Assembly: GCA_006937955.1 (NCBI GenBank)
Contig: SSNP01000001.1
Coordinates: 6,233,071 to 6,297,070, forward strand
Length of the DNA stretch: 64,000 nt
Origin: Pachypanchax playfairii
Lineage: Eukaryota > Chordata > Actinopteri > Cyprinodontiformes > Aplocheilidae
Direction of reading: 5' to 3'
Made by a program: the position numbers and the translations under genes. Below are positions 36,684 to 48,045 of the stretch, one piece after another. Numbering within the stretch: the stretch's first letter is position 1; every line of letters begins with the position of its first letter. The notes beneath the pieces are model-generated. The model was not told the DNA's origin. It ran no database searches and saw only the letters and a list, made by a program, of their open reading frames with translations.

Positions 36684-36838
36684 AAAATGTATCTAAAAAT
36701 TGCATTTCTCACTATTTCTGCATTAAAATCACTGTGAATCAGTAGCAGATGCAAAAATGTGGTCTAAAAATACTAGATTTTTAACGTAGAAAAGGCATGG
36801 GCGGGCCACAAGTTCCTTCTCTGCTAGCTAGCTGGGGC
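36684..36838 (+). mobile_element. TTAA MITE family B fragment next to a tRNA-headed SINE start
   Basis: Contains GTGAATCAGTAGCAGATGCA and GGGCGGGCCACAAG as in the 63487 copy. It joins family A copy 3 on its left and the SINE-like head on its right. Confidence 0.7.
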
Positions 36839-36895
36839 GGCGGTGGCTCAGGTGGTAGAGCGGGTTGTAAGCGGCTAAGTAGATGCTGTGCTAAC
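36836..36895 (+). repeat. tRNA-derived SINE head (fragment)
   Basis: GGGGCGGCGGTGGCTCAGG at about 36835 contains TGGCTCAGGTGG (36844-36855), an exact match to the polymerase III A-box pattern TRGYNNARNNGG. No B box follows at the right distance, so it is a truncated SINE and not a tRNA gene. Confidence 0.55.
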
Positions 36896-38239
36896 CATCA
36901 GATCAGTGCAGATGTTCCAGTTGTTTCTCTGCAGCATTGTTAAACAGTGATTCACACTCCATTATCACTTGAATTATGAAGATGATAAGTTTATTTTGAA
37001 CTTTTAATATTTCAATAATATTTCAGTAATTCTAATCCAGTGTCTAAAAGAAAGTGGGAGGAAATGTGAGCGTAGAGGCAGTTCATTCTTTATTACACAC
37101 ATTCGTAGTTGTATTTTTTCTTTAAAAACTTAGATGACCTTGCCCCGCCCTGCCTCTCAGTGTTGCTGTGTTCTATTAAAATACCAAAAGTCACAGCTTT
37201 TCATAAAAAGTAACAGGCCCAAAGCTGAACAACATTAGCCACTTCCATCTTTATGAACAAGCTGCTGTAGGCAGATTTAAGTTAGAGAGGTATTTGATTA
37301 TTGCAGCCTTTCAATGTGCAGCATCATTGGAGTCAGGCACTTTAAATTTGATTCCTGGGTCCAGGATCATATTACAGCACATCTGCTGAAAAATGGCGCC
37401 AACTTCCTCATGTCTGCTGACTCAGCACAGACTAAAAGAGCAACTCTTGAACAATGGGCTTGAAAGCAGGACATGTTTTCTCATAACAACAACTACATTT
37501 AGTCACTGATCATCAGATTATTTTTGTAATTGAACTGCAGCAGATTGCTCACAATGTAGTCATCCTCATGAAAGTGAAGACTGCACACCACCTAATTAAC
37601 AGTCACCCTCTTGTTGTCAAATCCTGCTTTTTTTACTGGAATAAATCTCACTCATGTTCTAGGATTTCTCTATGAACTAGATGTCCAGACCAATTGAGTC
37701 GGTACAACCCAATAAAATGCAACTATTATAGCAAATATTCACCATAATGTAACACAGTAAACTAGAAAAACACTTGCAAAGCACAGACCTCTGCCAAAAA
37801 TCTCAGTTACCCCCATATTGTGATTTACATCAAAAATAAGAGTCTCACCTTTGTTGTATCGACATTATCAGATTAATTGACTGTGAAAACATCTTTACCA
37901 ATTGGATTAACATTGATCTCATTATTAGTTCAGGAGTCACTTTTTCGGTAATGTTGGTTTTGTTACGTACCAAGCACAACCAGGTATCAGGCTCCTCTCT
38001 TGTGGAACCAACTTCCACTTTTAATTCGTGACGATGTTCATTTTTTAATCAGTCGTATAGTTAGGGTTAGCGGTGCTCCTGATCCATCCCTTTAGTTATG
38101 CTACTAAGAGTCTTAGACTGCCAGAGGACATACTGACCACATTTCACTCTGCTGTCTTTAATCTCCAAGGTTATGTTTATTATTGTTCCTGCTATTAACT
38201 TTATCTCTGTTTATCATTCCATAGAATGATGATTGTCCC
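36896..38239. other. Intergenic, no gene seen
   Basis: No exon or clear repeat boundary recognised on either strand. Confidence 0.4.
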
Positions 38240-38515
38240 AAATCCATTTATGTTTGTCTCTTTCCTGTCTGCTTAGACCAGTGGGTTGAGGCAGAAAAGC
38301 CGCTCATCCTGGTTCTGGTTCTCCTGCGGGTTTCTTCCTGTTAAAAGGGGGTCATATCGTTCTAATCTGTGCTGCTCAGGATTGTGTTGAATTGATGATT
38401 CAAAGCAGTCAGCTTATTTATTAGACAGGAAATGTTTTATTTTCACTAATTGACTTGATATTTCTGTAAAGTGCCTTGAAATGACCTTGTTATGAACTGG
38501 CCCTTTGTAAATAAA
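38240..38515 (+). repeat. LINE 3' region
   Basis: Contains GCGGGTTTCTTCCTGTTAAA, CTGTAAAGTGCCTTGAAATG and the end CTTTGTAAATAAAAATGA, a standard teleost LINE tail. A shorter tail of the same kind is at 40430-40495. Confidence 0.55.
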
Positions 38516-39334
38516 AATGAGGTTATCCTGGTTGTTTCTGCTCTGACAATGTTCCAAACTCTGAGGATTGGTTTGTGTAGATCCTTGTCTCACAGCTAGA
38601 TGCGGGTCCACCAGATCAAGACCTTGTCATGGCCAGTCTCCAGACCTGAATTCGAGCAAGATGGATGATCACAAACCATCAAACAAAGCTGAGCTGAGTG
38701 AATGTTTGCACCAAGTGGCTCAAAGTCCCTCAGCAGCAACATGAAAGCTATCAGGGATATCTGATGTGATGCTGAAATTATATAATTAAAAGTATTACTC
38801 ATCATGAGGTTACTTTTAATCTTTCTTTTAATTTGTAAAATATTTTTGCACGATATTCCAATTTGAATTGATATATATTTAATTTGCTAATTATTCTGTC
38901 TCAGTCCAATTTAGTTGAATTAAATAGAAAACAACTGTAACATACTGCTTATGACAGCACTGTACATGATCACAAATTCAGAAAATCCCAGTAGCTCACA
39001 GCAAGATTTACCCAAAATGCTTTGCATTTACAGTAACAAAGTGAGATTAGCAACACAACAGCTCAGGGATTATGTGGGTATTTATTCAGAAAGAGTTCTT
39101 CACTTCATGCTCTTATTGTCTTTGTGTAACTTCATAAAGATTTATTTTACAAGTTGGCAAAGAAACTTCAATCATTTCAGCTGCAGCCACTAAATATCTC
39201 CGAGTCTTCCTCTTGTTGTCTGACCAGTTCATCAGTTCTTGTCAAATTAAACAAACCCAGTCATGTTTTTCCTTCTCCCTTGAGTAGAAATCTAATTCGG
39301 GGTATGTCCATATTAGGGCACAAATCAAGAGTCA

Positions 39335-39530
39335 GGGGGAATGGGGGGAAGTGGGGGTGGGGGGGGGTGTGCACGCACACACGCGAATGTGCAGAAAGTT
39401 TGAGTGTTTTCCGTCCTTTATGGTGGTAAAGCTGGTCAACTCTTGAAACGCATCCTCAGGGACCACACACGCACGTTTCCCTCCTCCTACCTCAAACACA
39501 CACAGGAGCGCGCACGGACGCTGATAAAAG
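39335..39530 (+). promoter_or_regulatory. Candidate gng13 core and proximal promoter with G-quadruplex tract
   Basis: Four G-runs of 5, 6, 5 and 9 (39335-39367) have short loops AAT, AAGT and T, so they fit a G-quadruplex. They are followed at once by 18 bp of strictly alternating pyrimidine-purine (39368-39385). A TATA-like GATAAAAG lies at 39523-39530. Functional effect is inferred, not shown. Confidence 0.5.
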
Positions 39531-39549
39531 AGGATCCCAGTGGAGAGGG

Positions 39550-39895
39550 CGAGGAGTGCACAGCCGAGCGAGCACCGGCGCACTACTTCTTTCATTTCCT
39601 CCCCACCGACTCCAGCAGCATCAGCAGGAACCGGCAAACGGCTTGTTCCAGACTCCCGCAGCCCCTCACACAGACTCACACCGCTCGGCATCTCTTTCAC
39701 TTCGGATCCTGCGGATTTTAACCATCATCGTAGATTTTTACTAGAATTTTGAAGCGGATACCGGGAAAGCGCACCGCCTCAGACCGAACCACATTAACGA
39801 GCCCTTATCAAAGCGCCGATCCGTCTGAGGAGCAGCTGTCTTTGCTTTGACTGCGCATCCAGACTTGGAAAGAGCAACAGCAGCGCATCAGTGAG
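39550..39895 (+). other. gng13: Candidate gng13 non-coding leader exon
   Basis: A GC- and CpG-rich block ends in CAGTGAG|GTAAGAGG, a strong donor at 39896. It contains no long ORF that continues into the coding exon, as expected for a leader. The upstream limit is set only by the TATA-like GATAAAAG at 39523-39530 and is approximate. Linking it to gng13 makes intron 1 about 16.5 kb (39896-56432), and no other coding exon on the plus strand competes for this donor. The link is inference; a spliced transcript would settle it. Confidence 0.6.
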
Positions 39896-42175
39896 GTAAG
39901 AGGTGCGACCGCCTCTGGGAACTCATATCAGACACTGACCGCGCGGTTCCTGCGCCAAAATACACACTGCCTTCTTTTTCCCCCACAAGTAATAATTAAT
40001 GTCGCATCGCATATAATTTAAAGATCAATTAAATCCAGATGTATTTGTCAGAAAGATGAAGGGCAGGATTTCGCTAATTATTTTTTGGGGGACTTGACTA
40101 ATGTGAATTTGTTGCCTTCGGCCCCACAAGCACACAGGCACCATGCCAGTGTTCCATATGGAAACCACGAACATTACATAAAACTTCCATCCATCCCTCC
40201 TCTGCCTGTTTCTCCTCTCTCTCATTCTTCTGGTTTTCTTTGACCTTGTTTGAAAAATGGATGATGGAGGCTGCTTTGGGCAAAACGTCAAGCTGTAGCC
40301 TATTTTTTTTCAACCCCATTTTTTAAAAAAAGTTGTTTTTAGTAGGCCTTCCTATTATTAATATAATGTTTCATATTTTGTGGTTGTTTTATCACGTTTT
40401 ACTATAATTTCCTTTCGATTTATTGTTTATTTCTCGACTATTTAATCACTTTTGTTATGAACTGGTGCTTTCTAAATAAAAATGAGTTGAAGTTCTTGTT
40501 AGTGGTCTTTTTGTAGTTGTTTGAGGAAATTCGTGAATGTTTCTGTGCAGGAGCTTCGGGCCTGTTTGTGGTCTTTTTTCAATATGATTTAATGTCTTTT
40601 GGCCAGTTTCCAACTATTTGTGGCATTTTTTTCAGCTCATTGTAATGGTTCTAATCCTTTTGTGTTGTATTTGAACCATTTTGTGGTTGTTTGTCGCCTT
40701 CTACTGTTGTTGTATTACATTTTGTGGTATTTTGACATTTCTTTGTGGATGTTCACAGTCGTTTTAAACGTGTTTTGTCTCTGTTCGGGTTGTTTTACAT
40801 GTACTTGTTTATATTTTTATGTCTCTGTGATTGTGTAGTAGTTTAGATCTTGTGTTTTTGTCTCCCTGTAGTTTATTTGTGAAAGTTGTGGTATTTTTAT
40901 CATCATATTTTTACGTCTCCTACGGCTGCTTTCACTCTAAGTACCGCCATTCTGGCTCTCAAGCATTTTGTATTTGCGATCATTTGACTGACTTTTCAGA
41001 AAGTGTTGTTTAAAACATCGGGAGGATCTGGTCACCCTGTGAGCATATTTTCAGCTCTTAGTCTGCTTTTCACCCTGTGGGGACCCAGAATCCACAGACA
41101 TGATTCCATCCAGCCCATTTCCATATTGATCAGATCGATTGGTTTTGTCCCCATCCAGACTCGGTCATACTGGTGTGATATCATCTGGACCGGTTCCAGT
41201 AAGTCAGAACTCACTGAAGCGTTGAACAGATCAGCGTGTTGTCAAAGATCTTTCAACATCTTTAGTTCTCATCTCTTCACCAGTTTAATGAAAAGCCTCA
41301 TCTTTCTATTTCAGCTCGACTCTTAGATGGTCAGAGGAGCTCTGCCTCTTCCTTTCTATTTTTAGCTTCTATTTACAATGCAGTAGCTATAGACACAAGA
41401 ATACTTTCTCTCTCCTTTTCCAAATTTCAGTTGCTCTTTTGCTTATTATTGATCCGTCTCTGTTACATATGTTTGCTTTTCACCTCAAGCTGATTCAATT
41501 TTAATCTCAAATCTCAGTTAGGTAAAATATATAGAGCTTTAAAACATGTTAAGCCTTTGCAGCAACTCATCTGACAGCCTTCTGCTCTACACGTGCACAT
41601 GTACAGTAAAAGTGAGGCTGGGAAGATAGCAGGAGAGAAGGGGGTAAAGGTTAATCTCTGGATGTTTGTGACCCAAATTACTGTGTGACCTACATACCCT
41701 CCCCTAAAACAACCACTCTACTATCCCGTCAACACAAACACCTCGTTTTTTTATAAAGTGCTACATGATACGCAAAAGCCTTTATTTGATGCAGAGCCAT
41801 AATATGACTGAAAAACTGCATGTCCAAGTCTGCTGTCAGAGTGAAGGAAAAATGTCTGATATTTAAAAAAAAAATCGACTTTTTTCATCTTTTACAAAAG
41901 GTTCAAATATTGTTATGGAAAACCCTTTTTTTTTTTTTATTAAACTGTGCTAATTTAGACCTACAGCTTCATATAAACTCAATTCTTCATCATGGTCTTT
42001 GCTTCCTTGTATGCAAAACCATCAGGGGCTCATTAGTCCACAGTTTCACGTTGTTAATTTAACTGTTTAATTAAAAAGAAAGACGAGGGGGTGATTTAAA
42101 AGTAAAACGTTCACAAATCTTTTGTGTTTTTTTTAGTCTTTGAGTGGAAAAATGCAGATACTGAGTCTCTCAAAT
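39896..42175 (+). other. Proximal part of gng13 intron 1
   Basis: T-rich just after the donor. The stretch at 40500-40980 is plus-strand pyrimidine-biased with many TTTGTGG units, looking like low-complexity or decayed repeat. No exon seen. Confidence 0.4.
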
Positions 42176-42638
42176 ATCTCTCAAAGGTGGTGATGACACC
42201 CGAGTTCTCCCGAGTCCGAACGGCCTGTATCTGTTTCGTCACAACTCTTTTGTTCGTTAGTATTCATCAGCTCCCGCAGTTGAAACCACGCCTAGCATGC
42301 TGCTGGCTAAAAGCTGTTGGCATAAGACGTAGCAAACAAGAAGACACGACGTCTGATGTTGCCATGTGCAGCGGGGCAGGAAACAGTATACCTTGCTCTC
42401 ATAGGCTAGTTTGTTAGCCAATCAGAGTCCAGCAAATTTGAATAATGAATATGAACGAGCTGCTGCTCGAGGCCTGACGGAAGGAGCCGGAACCACCCGA
42501 ATTTTAACACAGACAGATTGAAAGGTCTGTTAATCAGAGTTTCTTGACGTTTTTTTAGACATAAAATGTTTCATATTACTGGTTAATACTTAATAAATAA
42601 CCACAAAGTCATGAAATTTGTGTAAAATTGACAGTGTC
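42176..42638 (-). mobile_element. TTAA MITE family A, copy 4 (truncated, inverted), in gng13 intron 1
   Basis: The reverse complement aligns to family A, with shared CCGAGTTCTCCCGAGTCCGA, GCTAGTTTGTTAGCCAATC and AAATTTGTGTAAAAT. The end carrying ATGAAGGTAAG is missing. Confidence 0.8.
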
Positions 42639-43414
42639 TTTCGATATTTGTTTAATTTTCCCACCTCTGCTATTGCAATCTTCTTCATCTGCTGTATCTT
42701 TGGTTAGAACTGCATTTTATCAGAATGCTTGTTGAGAGCTCACAGTCCAGGTAGTCACTAAGTTCTAGTCTCCACGTGCTGCAGAAGAAACTGCTGAACC
42801 TTGAGTACAGATGACAAAATGTATGTTACGCTAGTCTTATGGTGCCAAAGTTATTATTCAGAAAGGGTTTGTCTAATCATGTAGTCATCTCTTACTAGGT
42901 GCAATCGTTTGGTGTATGTTACTCAGTCTTTCAGTGCTCAAAGAAAAATCTGCTGAAACCAGTGTGTGCATTCCAAGACTTTGTAAAGACTGTGAAGGAT
43001 GTGTAATGTCTCACTAGCTTTACAGGGATCAGCTGAGTTTTATGGTTTTCAGTACTCAGTATCATACCTGCAGAAGAACCTGATCAAAACAATATCAATT
43101 TGAGAGAGAGAAATTCTCATTCATGGATCAAGATTGCAGCTAGTCAGAATTGGGCCATTTTCAGAGCAGATTTTTATCTTTCTATCTGAAAACAAGTTTT
43201 TTTGCTGTAGAGACTTTTACGCTTTTGTCATTTTTCCACCAGCAGTTGAATCAGTTGAAATCTGTGCTTAATTACTCTGAAGACCAGCTACTTTGGAATG
43301 GTTCATGACAATGTGCTCAAAGTGGAAGAAATGTGTAAACGTACTCAGTCAGAGTAACTATCAAGTATAAAAGTAATACAGTTTACCATTAAATTAAAAA
43401 ATGTTGTCTTGAGC

Positions 43415-43725
43415 TCCTAGAGAGTACTGAAGTTATGGCCTTGGATTCAAAACATGATCAAGGCCTTTCTGCATCAACTTTGCATGTTCTCCGGTGCATG
43501 AACTTTCTCTGGGAACTCTGATTTCCTCTCACAGATCATGTATGATAGATGAATGGTAACTTCTAATAGATTTGAGTGTATGTATGAACTTTAGTTTGTC
43601 TCCATGGGGTCCTGTAATGGGATAGTAACCCACTATTTTCCCAAAATCTGCTGAAGACAGGCACCAGCACCCCCAATGACCCCAAGTTGGAGGTAGACCC
43701 TGGTATAGAAATTGGATAGATAAAC
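43415..43725 (+). repeat. Diverged copy of the SINE-like repeat, in gng13 intron 1
   Basis: Shares TTTGCATGTTCTCCG, TTTCCTCTCACAG, AGTTTGTCTC and GCACCAGCACCCCCAATGAC with the 63120 family. A further partial copy (GATGGACTGATGACCTG) is at about 43985-44070. Confidence 0.6.
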
Positions 43726-44089
43726 CATTATGACATTTTTGAGGTGTCAGTTGTTTTAGAGGGCTGAAATCTGCTCAAGAATTGACCCCAGCCTTAATTT
43801 CTGACGACCTCAACTCCCCATGAGATTCCTTTGATTTTCCAAACTGAGATTGCTCTGACAGCTGATAGCGACTCCATTGAACCCTACTGAAATATAAAAT
43901 CATGATCATGGTATTAGTATTACAATAGTAACGTAGACCTTGTTTTGCCTGTTCTTTAGATCAGTACTTCCCTTAGAGCAGATCTGGGATGGACTGATGA
44001 CCTGTTCAGGTGTAACTCCGCCTCTTTCTCAGTGATTGCTGCAGACAGGTACCTGCGACTGTGAACCGGAACAACTGGCCACATGTCCC

Positions 44090-45242
44090 TCAGATTAAGT
44101 GCGTTTTACCAGAACATGTAACAGTACTTCTTATATGTTCATGCTTAGGGGCCCTATTTTCCTGTTATCCATGATTGTAGGTCATATTTTCCAAATCTGA
44201 TTACCAGTAAGAGGTCTGAGTGATGCACTCAATCGAACTGCATCTGTTCTTCTTCTGTCCAGAGTCAAACCTCCAAGTTGAGTTTGCTTTCAAATGTATG
44301 ATGGTCCTGTAAGCTTCTTATACACTCCACTGACATATTGGAGCAATAGCGACAACAACCCCCCCACTCTAGTTCCTCACATTGTTCAAGTCCTAACAAA
44401 AAATATTAAAAAATCACATTAATACAGCAGTAACACTCATGTCAAACTATGTAAGAACATGCAATCTATGCTTGTGCAAGAATGCAAAACTCTTCAGTGC
44501 AGCAAGAATTTTTATATCTACAAATATAGATTTTAAAAATAAGAGAAACAATTTTACTTGTTTTGTTTTAGAATAAAGACAATGGAGATAAAAGAAAGCA
44601 TAGTGGTAGTGTTTGATTTCTCTCATCACCGCTGCCTTCCTCTTGGTTCACAACATTTTTACACTGAACATCCAATTAGATGACCCAACTCGCAAAATCC
44701 AAAATGTTTTAGCCCAGACTTGGACTTCACAATGTTAAATATGTTGTTGGATATTATTCTGAAGTAAACTCTGATCTTTTTAAACAACAACAACCATATA
44801 TACAAATTTCTGGCTACTGACAACAAAGAAAAGAGAGAGACTGAGTGCTAATGTGTAGAGGAATGGATTAATTGTTTCCAATCTTTGTAAATGTACAGGG
44901 AGCACTTAGTGAGGAAGGAGACAGATGGAAATCAGACACTAGGGATCAGTGAAAGGAGAAAAGTGAGAATGTAACTGAATAACTTTTTTAATTCAAACCT
45001 TAAAGTGTTTGAATCCTGGAAGCCAAATGGCAGTACGATGGTCATGTTATTAATTACACTCAGATTTCTGTTTAATATAAACATTTAAAATAAATTGATA
45101 TTAAACATCTCAGAAAGGGATTTGAGAAGTTTGTGTGAAAATGAATAGTTTAAGAAATTAAATTATAGATGCAGGCAGGTGAAAAATGAAGAAGGAGAAT
45201 TAAAAGGTCAAATTGTTATTATTTCAGTTGCTTTGTAATCGT
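44090..45242 (+). other. gng13 intron 1, no exon seen
   Basis: AT-rich unique-looking sequence between the SINE-like fragments and family D. Nothing classifiable. Confidence 0.4.
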
Positions 45243-46020
45243 TTAAAGGAACTTAAGGCAGCTTTACAAAATCTGACTCAGTGCTGCCGCGACAGGCGCT
45301 GTGGCTAACTGCAGCCACCAGCCAAGCCGCCACGGGAGCGCGCACAGACACTTTACAGACTGTTCGTCTTCACAGCACTGCACCGGGGAGGCTAACATAC
45401 TTCACGTCAGGTCTCTCCACTCTGTTATTTGATTTGATCTCATCATTTTCATACTGTATCAGGCTCTAAACACGACCTATAATGTTTTCTCACCTGGTCA
45501 CAAGGAAATGAGCCATGTCAGCATCCGTTTTCACTCCCAAATGCAGCTGAAGTTCCCTCCATGAACCGAACGCATATCCAATATTTATGCGGGTGCCTGC
45601 CCGGCTTCGGTCATATTTTTTTTTAGACTCACGAGATGCCGCTGATAAAGTCTTTTTTTTCTTCGTGGTGCCACTTTTTTGGGGGGTGAGAGTGGATGCA
45701 GGTCGTTTGCTGGCTGCAGAAACATCCATAAGTATACCTTCAGTGTTTGAATCCAAGTCCACGGCGGCCATGTTCTTCCTGTTCAAGGGCTGTCGGCAAC
45801 GCGCATGCAGCGTCAATTTACGTCACATCCCTACAACTGCGCGGGAAATTCGGACGTCGAACTGCAGCGCATTATGTAGCACACAGCGTGTCCAAGGCAA
45901 CAGACATATATGCGGATGGCCTCGTTATTTTGGGTTTTTAATGCTTCATGACCCATTAGCATTGAATAAACTGGAAATGCATGTGTAGTTTTTCACAAAT
46001 CTTGCCTTATGTCCCTTTAA
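45243..46020 (-). mobile_element. TTAA element family D retaining a coding first exon, in gng13 intron 1
   Basis: 778 bp with exact TTAA at both ends (45243-45246 and 46017-46020). The ends are imperfect inverted repeats: AGGAACTTAAGGCAG on the left and AGGGACATAAGGCAAG on the right when inverted. The minus strand carries an open first exon (see 45494-45771). It is interpreted as a deletion derivative of a larger spliced transposon, possibly Kolobok-type. Confidence 0.8.
45494..45771 (-). pseudogene. Transposon-derived first coding exon with splice donor
   Basis: The start ATG at 45771-45769 has good context (GAACATGGCC). The 92 codons that follow are free of stops and end at ACCAG|GTGAGAAAAC. 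The predicted peptide begins MAAVDLDSNTEGILMDVS, has a lysine run KKKK, then a motif of the form R-x2-T-R-I-N-I-G-x-A-F-x2-W-R-E followed by LGVKTDADMAHFL. Peptides of this form are frequent in teleost transposon-linked hypothetical proteins, as I remember them. No second exon exists in the element, so it cannot make a full protein. I assign no function. Confidence 0.6.
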
Positions 46021-46583
46021 ATATCTGTTACATGAGAGTTTTTTTAATACATGCACGGACCGATTTGTTTAGACCCTTCCACAACAGCAAAAATGTGTCA
46101 CTACGACGTGCAGAAAGACGGAAAGCAGCAGGATGTACCGCAACAGGCAGGATAAAAATACGATGCTTCATAGAATAAACAATGACGTCGATTATTAAAT
46201 TTATTGTCGACGATTTTGTTTGTCGACATTATCGTGACTAATCGACCAATCGTGGGAGCACTACTTGAGTCTGTTCTCTTGAAGACACCTGAGACACTAA
46301 TGTTAAACACGTCACTTGAAATTGACTATAATTCAAGATTAAAAGTCTCCATTGGGGTATCAAACAGTCTGTTTACATTATTTTTTCACATATTTGTTTT
46401 CTTGTCTCTGTCTCATTCTTAAGGTACAGATATACAGTAGGCAGCTGTTTTTAATGCAATCATTTTTCAAATGACAGAAGGGATCGTTTCAATGAGCTGT
46501 GACGTAACTAACAAATAATGTATTACCATTCTCTAATAAACTTATAGTTTTGCATTTCTGGTGGCCAGATGGTGCTTCATTCA

Positions 46584-47284
46584 TTAAAGTGATACTTGAA
46601 GCAAAGAAAAGGACATTTCTAAAGAGCAACTCACTCTCAAAACAGCTTTTTTTCTGCTTATAAACTGTATTAATGGGTCTTTACCGATGCAACCTTTCAA
46701 TTGACAAAATGACATTTTCTGTGTGTTATTTTCATGTAAACTTGTTAAATTCTACACTTTTTGGTCTAAAAACATCTCAGTGCTGCCTTCTTAGGGTTGA
46801 AAGATGGCTATTGCATTTGAAATTTGTGATTGGCTGAAAGCGGTATATGCCTACATCAGCTCTTGTGTATACGTCACAGGCATCGTCTCTAAGACACGCC
46901 TCCTGGGGTATAAAAGCATCTCTCAGACAGACACACTCGCGCCCGCCCGCCCGTTGTCTCCAGCTTCTCACCAAAGAGCTGCACACAGGGATTTAGAGCA
47001 ACTGGCTGAAAACTACAACAAAAGGAATAATGAAATTAGCACAAAGACTTCAATTTTACTGCAGTGGTTGGGATGTGTGGATGTGATTTATAGACATTAT
47101 ATTCTCATCATGCTCGGGTTACTGTCTAAAACACGGCAGAGTCACACTGGAGCTAATCTAAACACAGAGAAGTGCTACACGTCAATCACAGCTCAGGACC
47201 GCCTCTTCCCAGTAACGCCTACTTCAGCATTATTTGAAAAAGCAGTTAGAACAATAATTTAGAGGGGAGTGAGTCGCTCTTTAA
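46584..47284 (+). mobile_element. TTAA element with a CCAAT/TATA promoter-like core
   Basis: TTAA occurs at 46584-46587 and 47281-47284. The inverted ends are only weakly alike (AGTGATACTTG and AGAGCGACTCA when inverted). The interior holds GTGATTGGCTGAAAG (CCAAT type) near 46828 and GGGGTATAAAAGC near 46906, followed by a CG-rich run, an arrangement typical of a polymerase II promoter. A 152-codon ORF overlaps but starts upstream of the TATA box. Confidence 0.6.
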
Positions 47285-47730
47285 GGTTGTTCTGACAGTT
47301 TTTGGGGTAGGTTTTCAGACACATCTGAATTCCACTAATTGCATTTTACGAATTTAAATGTTAATGGAAATAATCGGTTGTCACTTTTGCACATTTACTC
47401 ATTTCTAGCTGTCAAAGTAGATCTATGCAGTTAAAGGTCAATTTGAATTTAAAAACTGGTCAGTTCTGCTCAATGCTGCACAATTTACCTCAAAAATACC
47501 TCAAAAAAGTACTGCTCCTCGAGAAGAAACCCTCTATGTGGTAAAACTGGCCCTGTTTATTCTATTCAGACTGTGATCACCTGTTGTAAAAAAAAAAACA
47601 CACAGAAATCTTCTAAATGTCTCCAGTCCTTGAGGAAAAATTCTTGCAGTCAAAACATGACTGTAGTCTTGCTCCAAGGAAATGACACCAAGGAAAATAT
47701 AACCCATTGTGAATTATTAGCTAGTGGAAC

Positions 47731-47870
47731 ATAGAATAGAATAGAATAGAATAGAATAGAATAGAATAGAATAGAATAGAATAGAATAGAATAGAATAGA
47801 ATAGAATAGAATAGAATAGAATAGAATAATCCTTTAATTGTCCCACAAGGGGAAGTTTGGTCGTAAGAGC
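47731..47870 (-). repeat. (AGAAT)n microsatellite, tail of a LINE fragment
   Basis: About 97 bp (47731-47827) of uninterrupted ATAGA units, roughly 19 copies. On the minus strand it reads (ATTCT)n after CCCTTGTGGGACAATTAAAG, which is a LINE 3' end. It lies in gng13 intron 1 and is expected to be length-polymorphic. Confidence 0.9.
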
Positions 47871-48045
47871 AGCAAATAAAAACAGATAGAAAAATAAAAA
47901 AATATTGTAAAATAATAATGTACAATAGTTATAAAACAGAGTACTGGACAATTGTTAAGGTAATCAGAATATTTGTAAAGTTAAAAAAGTACAGATTGTG
48001 CATTGAACTGTGCATGAAAAAAATAAATGTGTAGTTTCCAATAAG

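Noticed and set aside
36844..36855. tRNA gene suggested by a perfect A box
   Set aside because: No B box, acceptor pairing or cloverleaf follows; it is a truncated SINE head.
39332..39721. Frames of 105-122 codons on both strands at the gng13 promoter
   Set aside because: They come from GC-rich leader and promoter sequence; none joins the gng13 frame or has a known domain.
45587..45988. 133-codon plus-strand frame
   Set aside because: Antisense shadow of the better supported family D first exon.
46804..47262. 152-codon plus-strand frame
   Set aside because: It starts upstream of a TATA box within a TTAA element, has no recognisable domain, and its composition looks random.
47650..47951. 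Repetitive minus-strand peptide rich in SILFY units
   Set aside because: Translation of the (ATTCT)n microsatellite, not a gene.
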